From Pezicula radicicola (taxonomy: Eukaryota; Ascomycota; Leotiomycetes; Helotiales; Dermateaceae), in the NCBI GenBank assembly GCA_003008705.1, contig PDUO01000018.1:522630-586629 (forward strand): a stretch of DNA of 64,000 nt. Reading direction: 5' to 3'. Both the position numbers and the translations under genes were made by a program. Shown in pieces: positions 23,365-33,034 of this stretch; position 1 is the stretch's first letter, and each line of letters begins with the position of its first letter. The notes beneath the pieces are model-generated. The model saw only the letters and a list, made by a program, of their open reading frames with translations. It had not been told where the DNA came from and searched no databases.

Positions 23365-24647
23365 TTTTGTTCAATGGCCTGCTGCCACCAACTTTCAATG
23401 TTTGGACCTATATACAATGAGCAGAGGTAGAGGCCATGTTCGAACCACGACGGTGAGTTAACGTGAATGTGTTCTTGCTACTCTTTGTACGACGAGGCTG
23501 TCATCGTCATCGAATACTCGGCCGCGTTGCACTTTTACATTCTTGCCTCACCAGTTTCCAACCAACCAAGATGCCGTTCCTGAAAGCCTTCAGACTCAAC
23601 CAATGATGTCACGAGTCAAGTAGGACGGAAGGTACGGCTGTTGAAGCTGCAGCGTTCAGCAGGTGCAACTGGGCAGGTGGGCACAAAGCTCCTTTCCTCG
23701 AATCGCCAGTGAGAGCATGAAGCTCAAGGCTCAAGCTAGCTGTAGCTGTAGCTGTACCTACTATACCTTCGTACTGGTCCTGTATTTATCGAGGATACGT
23801 GGTTGTAGCGGCAAGGAAGGGCAGATACATAATACAGTACAGTAGTACAGTATTATGTAGCTGCTCGAGCATCGTGCAGTTGTCGTTGGTTTTAGGCGAT
23901 TGCAATTTATTTTGCGTTTGCCCATGGAGCCATTGGTGATATCATTGGACATTCGTATAACAAATGTACAGGGGTGCCATTTGAGGGGAATTTGCTTGGT
24001 ACACTTACTTGGGTCCTCGTGCGGTGGGTAGAGTAGGTGTAACTGAAAACAACACGGGTCCAACGACGTTTCGTCACTCTCCTCAAGCGAGCTCAACCTT
24101 GATCAACCTTGATCAACCTAAAAAGCATCGAATCGCCATGCCCTGTGAGTCGAGAACATGGGAAAACAGAGAGGGAACATGCCCGTACCGAAGATACGCA
24201 AGAAGTGAAGACTCACGTTTTTCAAGACAGAATACGGTAATAAAATGATCATAAGACATGAGTTTCACAGGGTGACAGGAACTGAGGAACACTTCTGGTG
24301 CCTCAAGCATTTCTACGCCTGTAAGTACCGTAAGTGCCTTTGCAAGTTGGACGACGCCTCACTTGCCCCCTCTTTTCATCTTTCTCCTCTTCTCCCCTTC
24401 TCCTCTTATTCCTTCCCTAGGACTTTACAGTGTAGCTCCTTAGCACCATTGCATCATACCTTGTGGCTCCATCATGATGTGCGACTCGCAAGAGTCTCCC
24501 GAGTATCCCATCCGACAGATTCTGATGCTGGTACTGGGCATCATACTCACAGACATCCAGCTCTTGGGGATCGCTACCAACAGATACTATGTGTTTTCCT
24601 GAATAACATCGCCGACTACTGTGCTTCTCTTTTACAAGGTTGCACTC
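23365..24647. promoter_or_regulatory. Divergent intergenic region between carRA and the carotenoid oxygenase
   Basis: About 1.28 kb separates the divergent starts of carRA (minus) and the carotenoid oxygenase (plus), so it should hold both promoters. Visible local repeats include AGCTGTAGCTGTAGCTGTA near 23730, CAGTACAGTAGTACAGTATT near 23836, and a tandem TTGATCAACC near 24100. Carotenoid genes are commonly light-induced, and White Collar type GATC motifs would be expected. Single GATCAA cores are present in the tandem near 24100, but I cannot show that they function. Confidence 0.45.
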
Positions 24648-26623
24648 ATGACTATCGCCGATGAGAAGAAGAACAAGGCCAAGAGCAGGTTAGAAAGGCC
24701 GCACCCGTACCTTCACGGCAACTTCGCGCCAATCTAGCGAGTCCAGTCTCTGACTGCCTGTGCATATACAGGCACAATACCCGCCGAGCTTGTTGGCGGC
24801 GAGTATGTTCGCAATGGAGGAAATCCGGTGTCGAATGGAGATTTAGGAAGAGATACTCATTGGTTCGACGGAGACGGCATGCTAAGTGGAGTCGCGTTCA
24901 GGAAGAAAGATAATGGGGAAATACAACCAGAATTTGTCAATCAATATATTCTAACACATGCATATCTTTCGACAATTACCACGCCCTCACTCCGACACCC
25001 CATTCTTCCAAGCATCGCAACACTAGTCAACCCAGCATCCTCACTTCCTACTATTATCCTGCGAATATTCCGGACGATATTTCTTGTTATAATATCAAAT
25101 CTTGCGGGCTCTTTTCAAACAATCAAGAAGATCAGAGTTGCAAATACTGGGATTCTATACCATGATGGAAGGGCTTTGGCAACCTGCGAGAGTGGCCCAC
25201 CAATTCGAGTTTCTCTACCGAGACTTGAGACTGTTGGTTGGTTTGATGGACGAAAAGCTGAAGGTGAACCAGCAGAAGAGGTATCCGGGTTCGGATTGGA
25301 GGAGATGGCCTCTTCAGCTTCATGAAGGAGTGGACAACCGCACATCCTCGGATTGACCCATTTACTAACGAATTAATACTTTTTCATCCAACTTTCATTG
25401 CGCCTTTTGTAAATTACTCCATTGTACCAAGTATACAGCACGAAACATGTTCTTCACAGCCTTCCAGGCTCATTAATGCCGGCGTTCCAGGAATCAAGTC
25501 TCCGAAGATGATGCATGATTCCGGAGTTTCTTTGAGTCACACCGTGATTATGGATCTACCTCTCTCCCTCGATCCCAGAAACCTTGCAAGAAATGAACCT
25601 GTAGTGTCGTATGATCCTTCAGGTTGCTCGAGATTTGGTGTATTTCCAAGATGGAATCCGGAGGCGATTCGCTGGTTCGAGACAAATCCTTGTTGCATCT
25701 TCCATACTGCAAATACGTGGGATGACATAGAAGCCAATTCATTAACGAAAGAACCAGAGGTTACGGCGGTCAATATGCTGGCATGTCGCCTTACCAGTGC
25801 TTCGCTGGTCTTCAGTGCTGGTGACATTGCACCACCTATTCCTAAGGCAACCTCCTCGCTTAAACACCCACCTGAAGAAGAGCAGTGCCGACTGTACTAC
25901 TATCAGTTTTCTTTAGCATCTGCCTCCAATACGATAAAATACCAGTGGGCTCTTTCTTCAATTTCATTCGAGTTTCCCTCTTTAGCAGACTCCGCATCCA
26001 TGAGCTCTGCTCGCTACATCTATGGCTGCTCGGTCTCAGATAGCTCTTTTGGAGCAGCACTTGGACGTGCTGTGAAAATTGATTCACTGGTCAAAATGGA
26101 TGTTTCTACCTTGATAAGTAAAGGTATTTCCAATCCACCTACACCAATCACTGGCCGTATCGACAGCCGAAGTGTAACAGAAATACTTGCATCCAACGAC
26201 CCCAGTGACCCAATCAAAGTCTTCAAGATGCCTCAAGGAATCTATGCACAAGAATCGCGCTTTGTCGCAAGAGAGAATTGGACAAGCGAAGACGATGGCT
26301 GGAATCTGAGCTACGTCTTTGATGAGAGTCAGCTGGACGAGTTCGGAAATGCTAGTGTGGGAGCGAAAAGTGAACTATGGGTGATTGAGGCTAAGAAAAT
26401 GAAAGAGGTTGTCTGCAAGGTGAGATTACCGCAGAGAGTTCCTTACGGTTTACATGGGAACTGGTTCTCGGAACAGGATATTCAGAGTCAAAGACCTATC
26501 GAGACCATCCGCCATCTTCCAGAGGCCAGAGGCAAAGTTCCTGGGGAGAGCCAAGATGGATCTAGTATCTGGCTTGATATGTGGATGGTTATAAGGCAGC
26601 GTTTATTGGAGATTATTGGTTAA
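24648..26623 (+). pseudogene. CarT/CAO-2-type carotenoid (torulene) cleavage oxygenase, disrupted
   Basis: Iron(II) carotenoid cleavage oxygenase. CAO-2/CarT enzymes cleave torulene to beta-apo-4'-carotenal, the precursor of neurosporaxanthin. The likely start is the ATG at 24648 (MTIADEKKNKAK), leading into PHPYLHGNFAPI. An in-frame TAG at 24735-24737 follows directly, then the same frame resumes (LTACAYTGTIPAELVGG, THWFDGDGML, LYHDGRALATCESGPP, TVGWFDG). At about 25293-25298 the frame must change, as if one base were missing between GGA and GGAGGAGAT. It then runs open to 26623 through FMKEWTTAHPRIDP. The four probable iron-ligand histidines are present (WTTAHP, MMHDSG, FHTANTWD, PYGLHGNW). 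A long insert near QCRLYYYQF is as I recall for CAO-2. No standard intron removes either lesion. Full family length otherwise, so the loss looks recent or is a sequence error. Confidence 0.85.
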
Positions 26624-28864
26624 TTATGCTGTGATACATTGGTCAGGTTGAGGAGTATGGAAGGATATGGATTGGTCATACAAAGTAATTTTGGGGTGTA
26701 TGAACATACGATTGATGAATATTCTAGCATATGTGGTGTGGCATTGCTTGGCGTTATACACTCATATAGAAAAGCCATGATGGAAAATTTATGAGATAGC
26801 TGGTCTCTACAGCTTGTAATGATAATGATTTTACAGACTTGTACATGTACAACTGAATTTCCTGTGCTTAGTAATTCAGTGCCGATGTACTCGAAAGTTT
26901 GACTCTTTAATAAAGTAAGTTGAATAAGTAAGAGGTTAAATTCCTACACATTCCATTCAGATGTGAGACAAATAATTAGTTCGGTTCTCAAGAGTTAAAA
27001 AGACTTTCTTTCAAGGAGACCAGGGATAAGCGAGCTAGCATAGATACTTCGTAGATTGATACTATTCTAATTTTTCACTACAGCTCTCTTGCTCTTTAAC
27101 ACGTCTTCTGTATCTAGATTAATAATCTACCTAGCTTCAACATACCACCAATACGCATCTCAGCTACAATCCCCCTAGAACATTAGTCTTAGAAGCTACT
27201 TAGTGTATAATAGCAAATTAACCTTTTATAACGATGTAAAGTGTTTATCTGAGTATTTATTTAAGTCCCAGATTCTGAGAATCGCCTATTATAACTATCT
27301 ATAATTTGAAATAGGTAGCTTAGATACGCTAGATCCAGAAGTTTCAAATCTCGCAATTTCTATTTCTATGATACTGAAAACCTTCTTCACGGCAAAGATA
27401 CTTTATATACAGATGGCACTATGAAGAAGATTTTTGTCTAGTTGGTCCACAGTTGGGAGATACGATCTAAACCAGAATTCAGGTATATAGTTTGATAAAT
27501 ATCCCAAGAACCTGACGAGATAGAATGATATATCTGTTCTATATCCTACATCAATGCAACAAGAATTTTGGTTTCTAATGACAATCAACGTACTATTGGC
27601 AACAAGAACCAAACGATTAGTTAGCCTACCTACTAATAAGAATTTCTTGAATCTGTTCTCAAGTTCGAAGAGAACTACTGAGGTGGGGGGAAGTTAAGAG
27701 TTGGGATTACCGTTTTCTTTGATTCTGTGCTCGTCAGACAATTTGAATAGATGAATTGTTTTTGCAGCATAATCTAGGCAAAAGTGGTTGATTAATCAAA
27801 GTAGTGTTTTTAACTTAGCTTTGAACTAGAGGTATTGAGGTTGGAAGATGGAAGATGGATGAAGATTAGCTATAACATCATAAAGATAGTCCGTTGAAAT
27901 TAAGCCGTAGTAGCTACAGTCGTATCTCTGTTTTCGACTTACTTTAGTTATGCTGCATGATTTAGCAGCTAGGAAATATCGACCTAGACTTATAGATAGG
28001 GTAAAAAGGATCCTGAGCGAAAACAGAATAAGAAATCAAGCAGTTGTGAGATTCTAAGAGACAGGAGAGAGTCGTTTCAAAACGCCAACGCAAAAACTTG
28101 ACAAGGAGGAGATCTTGCGGATGAAGCAACCAAGTACGTCGGTTCCATATTAACTACTTCTTCAATCCCCTTCTTTTCCCTATCATTTCAAACATGGATT
28201 TCTTGTACTGCGTATCACTTCACACATAGATTTCTTGTACTTATAATATAACAAAAATCTCGCTCTTAAATAACAATTAAAGCTTCATTGACAACAAATA
28301 TCCAAAGATTCTCTGATTGACTTAATCTAGAATTTTCGAGATCGTTATCTAAAGACTCGAGAGAGGTACTGTACTTTAGAATAATTGTAGTTGGATAACG
28401 GCCTCTCATTCGTTGTATTTGCCTCCCCTTCTATCTGGCCCCGGTCTCCTGTTTTTGTCCGATGCTACTTCTTGCGCTTCCTGCAACAACTTTTCTTCCT
28501 CAAGGAGCAGTAGAGCACTCTCATCTAAAATGAATGGAAGCATAAGTGTAGCTTCAAAATTTATTTCGTATTAGCTGAGTCTTCCATTACCACTTTATGA
28601 TAGTAACAAACTAATTTAACCTAGACCTATTCAAACCACATACCAATACCGAACTACGAAAGTACTACATGCAAGACTCATAAATGTCATTTCCACGAAG
28701 TCCTTACCACTACCACAAGCTAAAACTATCCATCTTAATCACCGAACATCAACAAAGAACTTAGACACCTAAAAGTAAACAACTTAATTTTCAAATCTAA
28801 GATAAAGGAAAAAATACTACAACTTATTCACATAAAGCCTTACTGTAAGGAAGAACTTATTTAT
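26624..28864. other. AT-rich gene-free region
   Basis: No gene is supported. The first 100-200 nt are the expected 3'UTR of the oxygenase. The rest has high AT content and stops in all frames. Confidence 0.5.
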
Positions 28865-30090
28865 AAATTTAAGCAAAGTAACTTACTCGACTTGAGTAAT
28901 TTGACTTTTAGGTAAGTAACTTACATAGGAATTTCTAGGTCACTATGTCCTATTCTAAGGGAAGGTACTGTACTTTTCTAAGTGTCTATGGGTGGAGTTC
29001 TCTTCTAATTATCCTAAGGCACGTAGGTCGGTTACTACTTGGCTCTAACTTCCCAATATTGATGACTTAACTTAAGCCTCGTGTACGGATTCGCTGATGT
29101 TAGCATGCAGCTGCTCATAGTTACTTAAGTAACTCGCTTAACTTGAGCACCCTAAACTTTGGGCTACTCAATTCTCTCGAATTGCTTACTCGAATTGAGT
29201 TGCTTACTTGACTTAGGCTACCCAAATCTTAGGTAACTCACTTCATATAAGTTCCCCACTTAACTTAAATAACCCACATTCTATGTATTTCCACAATGAA
29301 ATCCAAAATATTTCACTCGTTACTACATCTCTCTCTCTCTCTCAATACTACAAATCCATCCCATCCAACCAAGACATAAAAACTCAAGCTCAAACTTTCA
29401 AACCCAAAATTTCCATACTTTACCGGCATACCTTTCCTCACCCTTGAATTTATATACTAGTTTGAGCTAAAGCAGAGCTTCAATCACCAGCTGTAACTTA
29501 GAAGGACTTTCTAAAATATCGTAGTATTTAATTAGCAGAAATTCTTTTAAGGTACCTTATCGTCGGAAAGACAAATTTTTATCAAGTCGTGAGATGTCTG
29601 TTATACTTGATACATTGTTATGGTGGAGTCTGTCCATAGGAAAGAAAACGTTGTCACACTTAGCCGGTTCGAGTAACTTGGTTAATTTGAGTAACTCTCC
29701 TAGTTTAAATAATCAACTTGAACATGGATTTAGTTAACTCACTTAAAATTGCTTTGAATAATTCACTTAGTTTGAGCAACTACTTGATTCGGGTAACTTG
29801 CTTTCATTGGGCGATTTACTTGGTTTATGATTTCGGCGACTCAATTATTTTGGATAGGTCACTTGATTTCAGGTGTGAGTAACCCACTTCCTTCGAGAAT
29901 CTTACCTGTTTGCGTAACACACTTGTTTTTAAGTAGCTCGCTTGAGTTGAGATGTGAGTAATTCACTTAATTTGAGTACCCCCCTGCAGGGTCCTCACTT
30001 GGTTTAGATAGCTCACTTGATTTGGATAACTCAGTTGCTTTAGGTAATTAAATTTCCTTTGGGTAACTCATTTGTGCCAGGGACTAAATT
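28865..30090. repeat. Degenerate minisatellite based on TAACTCACTTG
   Basis: Many imperfect copies of an approximately 18-24 nt unit, roughly TTTGAGTAACTCACTTGA, occur in two blocks (about 28865-29285 and 29660-30085). Examples are GAGTAACCCACTTCC, GAGTAATTCACTTAATTTG, GATAGCTCACTTGATTTGG and GGGTAACTCATTTG. The blocks lie immediately downstream of the DEAD-box helicase gene. The same unit fills one of that gene's introns (31163-31322). Copies differ at many positions, so the array is old or actively mutated. A CT microsatellite (CTCTCTCTCTCTC) lies at about 29331. Confidence 0.7.
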
Positions 30091-30255
30091 TGACAGATCA
30101 TTTTATTTTCTTTTGCTATCTAGTTGCTAAATGTCCACCCATCTCCTTCAACTTCGAGTACCCCTGAGCGCAATCTCGGCCAGTACTGAAATAAGGAATG
30201 TATGGAACGAGCATGATGATAACCAGATAGAAGAAATAAAAAGAGAAAGAGAAAT

Positions 30256-32476
30256 TTACCAGTCGTCGCCGCCACCAGCACCCCAACCAGAAGCAGAAGC
30301 AGGAGCAGCAGGAGCAGCAGGAGCAGCCTCACCAGCATCTCCACCATCAGCACCCCAAGCGTCACCACCATCGCCTCCAAAACCCTCGGCACCCCCGGCA
30401 TTATCCCCGCCGAAGTCAGAATCCGTCTCGAACTTCAACTTGGCAGCATCACCTTCACCATCAGCTGTGAAGCCTTCAGGGATGTGTTCCTGCAGGAAAT
30501 CTGGAATGGGTTGATGGGTCTCCAGGAGAGTCAACACAAGAGTCTCTGCAAGATCCTCATCCTTCGCATTGTAGAAAGAAGAGGCAAGGCCCTTGTTCCC
30601 AATACGGCCAGTACGACCTGAGTCAGGTTAGCAAAAGCGTATATATCCATGGTAGAAGATGTAGACTTACCGATACGATGAGTGTACTCCTCAATTCCAC
30701 CGTACATCTTTGATGGAAGGTCGTAATTGATGACGTGCATGACATTGTGAATATCGAGTCCACGAGCAGAGACACCAGTGGCGATGAGAATGGGGCAAGA
30801 ACCGTTGCGGAAAGCTCGAATCGAGTCTTCACGCTCGCGTTGGGTACGATCAGAGTGGATGGACGTACATGGCAGGTTGGAATTGAAGACCAAATCATCA
30901 ACCTCATCGGCAGCGTGCTTCGAATTGACGAAGATGATAGTGCGTGCAGGGGGAATACTCATGAGCAAGTCAATAAGAGCTTGACGCTTGACAGAAGGAT
31001 CAGCCCATATGATTTGCTGCTTAATATTGAGGTGAGAGCTCCCAGCACGACCAACACGAATGCGGACGTGGTCCATGGCGAGATGCTCTTTGGCCAAATC
31101 ACGGGCGATCTTGGGGAAGGTAGCAGAAAACATCATATACTGGATGTTGCCTTCCTCTTGGTCTGTTGATTGAGTCAGTAAATCTAGATGACTGAGTTGC
31201 TTTGAGCAACCCAGTTGTTTTGGGTAGCTCAAATAATCTGAGTAATCCAAATGACTTGTGTAATTTAGAATAATTGGGTAACTCGGAACAACTGGGCAAC
31301 TGAAATGAAATGGGTAACTCACCTCCACCAGACATAATCTTCTTCATCTCTGTTTCCCAGTCGTTATTCAACATCTCGTCAGCCTCATCGATGATCATGT
31401 ACTTGAGGCGCTTGAGTGTGAGCACATGAGGACGCTCAATGAAGTCGCAGAGGCGACCTGGAGTGGCAATGAGGACATCACAGCCCTTTTGGAGCTGGAA
31501 GATCTGCTCAATGACTGGGCCACCACCATAGATGACACAAGGGCGAAGCATGGTACGGTAGCAGAAGCGTCGGGCTTCATCGAAGATTTGGGTGGCAAGC
31601 TCTCGGGAAGGAACGACTATGAGGATAAGCGGCTCGGCGCGGATCTGCGGGCCTCGAGTACCAGCCTCCATCAAAGCTGGGTTTGGACGAGGCGCACACA
31701 GCTTCTTTGCCTTGCCCATAAGGCGTGACAAGGTGGGAATAAGGTATGCCGCAGTCTTTCCGGAACCTATGGAAGCAAGTCATTAGGGAGGATGGAAGAG
31801 CAAAAGTCAGATAGGTAAACTCACCAGTCTGTGCACAAGCAACCAGATCGTGACCCTTCAAAATGGCTGGAATAGAGTATGATTGGACCGGAGTGCACAA
31901 GTCGTAACCAGCAAGCTTGACGTTCTCCAACATGGCTGGGTGAAGTCCAGCATCTTGGAATTGGCGAATAGGCTGGATCTTGATCGTTCCTTCCTGAACA
32001 ACCTCGATCTCTTGGATCTTGGCAAAGTCGATTCCGGTTGAAACATGGTTGGGGTCTCGGAAAAGTTGGCGCTCAAGCTGTTCAAATCGGGGTCCGACAT
32101 CGCCGTAATCATCCTCCCATTCGTAGACAGCAGCGTTGCTGGCCCACTCGCCAGGAGCAAGTCCTTCCGGATGGGCATCATCCTCAACAGGAATCTGATA
32201 GTCAGTTGAGTTTGGAATGGTCTCACCCTCAGCAGTCTCACCACCCTCGGCGGTGGCAGCAGCTGCGGCAGCCCGAGCCTCAGAAAGCTCCTTGGTGGAC
32301 TTCATGTATGTGCTGTAGTCGTACTTTGTAGGTTGAACCCAGCCAAACTCCTGAGGGTTGCGACCATCAGCAGCGACAGCCGTAACGCCAGCAGCCGGTG
32401 CAGCTGGAGCCGCATTTTCGTCAGCATGGACTTCAGGCAAGGCCTCAGCCATGTCGCTAGTTCCCCACGCAGACAT
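30256..32476 (-). CDS. DEAD-box ATP-dependent RNA helicase (DED1/DDX3-related)
   Basis: RNA helicase of 649 residues, probably acting in mRNA remodelling or translation. Exons are 32476-31825, 31766-31323, 31162-30671 and 30617-30256. Introns start GTGAGT, GTGAGT and GTAAGT. The core has a Q-motif region (PVQSYSIPAI), Walker A AQTGSGKT spanning intron 1, PSRELATQ, TPGRL, DEAD, FSATFP, IFVNSKHAADE, ATGVSARGLDI and HRIGRTGRIG spanning intron 3. The N-terminus is Ala/Glu-rich with GWVQPTKYDYSTYM. The C-terminus is an Ala/Gly/Asp-rich low-complexity tail ending GGGDDW. Intron 2 (160 nt) is longer than its neighbours and built from the TAACTCACTTG repeat. The gene also has a predicted multi-intron 5'UTR (32497-33034). 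The subfamily is DED1/vasa-like by motif set; an exact orthologue name would need a tree. Confidence 0.93.
31163..31322 (-). repeat. Intron 2 of the helicase gene, filled with TAACTCACTTG-type repeats
   Basis: 160-nt intron with donor GTGAGTTACCC and acceptor CAACAG. Its interior is a run of degenerate units seen on the plus strand as GGGTAACTCGG, GAGTAATCCAAATGAC, GGGTAGCTCAAATAATC and GAGCAACCCAGTTG. The donor itself is the reverse complement of a unit (GGGTAACTCAC). The other two coding introns of this gene are 53 and 58 nt and lack it. Confidence 0.7.
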
Positions 32477-32496
32477 TGTGGGTTATTGATGAAGAT

Positions 32497-33034
32497 CTGT
32501 TGCAGAACAATGGTCAGTGTGATGAAAGTAAAAGGCGTGTAGTAACAACAAGCGTAGTACAAAGATGAAGCCCAATGCGAGCGAACAAAGGACTAAATGT
32601 GAAGGAGATGGTTGGAAAAGGAACGTTGAGGGTCGTGATGCGTGTTGGCTTGGGAGACAGAGATGGAAGGGATGACCATGAACGGGAATGATGTGCCAAC
32701 CAAACTGAAGAGCAGAAATATGACATACCTTTGGTATAGATCGAAGTCTTCAGGTGTGCCTGCAGTTGGAAGTTGATGTCAGTGCAGACCGGGTGCAGAT
32801 GGGAATGACTGAAAAGATTTGGTCCGGGTAGGAAGGTGCGGCGAAGTTGAGAAAGATCGAAGCCAGCAAAGGCACGTACCTTGAGAGGCTTTGAAGGAAT
32901 CTGGAGCCAAGTTGATGTCAGTACAAGGTAGAGTACAATGTAGATAGATGATAGAAGTCTGATGAAGGAAGGTGGTTGGAGGTGCGGGGTCAAGAGGAAG
33001 TTGGAGTAGCAACACCATGAGGAGGCAACTTACC
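32497..33034 (-). other. 5'UTR of the helicase gene with three predicted introns and two micro-exons
   Basis: On the minus strand three strong donors precede the start codon: CAG|GTAAGT at 33033, AAG|GTACGT at 32879 and AAG|GTATGT at 32728. Each is paired with a branch-like CTGAC and an AG acceptor (32901, 32760 and 32497). Two non-coding exons of 21 nt (32900-32880) and 31 nt (32759-32729) result. Introns 1 and 2 share ACTGACATCAACTT before their acceptors, suggesting duplication. All three introns are pyrimidine-rich. The last exon runs directly into the ATG at 32476. Confidence 0.6.

Noticed and set aside
24474..24600. ATG-initiated hydrophobic frame (RQILMLVLGIILTDIQLLG) upstream of the carotenoid oxygenase, in the same frame
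   Set aside because: It ends in a TGA at 24600-24602 and the family N-terminus does not need it; the ATG at 24648 is a better start. It could be an upstream ORF in the leader.
27403..27612. 69-residue minus-strand frame in the AT-rich gap after the oxygenase
   Set aside because: Its start codon is TTG and the surrounding DNA has no coding character.
30131..30537. Pro/Ala/Ser-rich plus-strand frame opposite the helicase C-terminus
   Set aside because: It is the antisense shadow of the Gly/Ala/Asp-rich tail of the minus-strand helicase.
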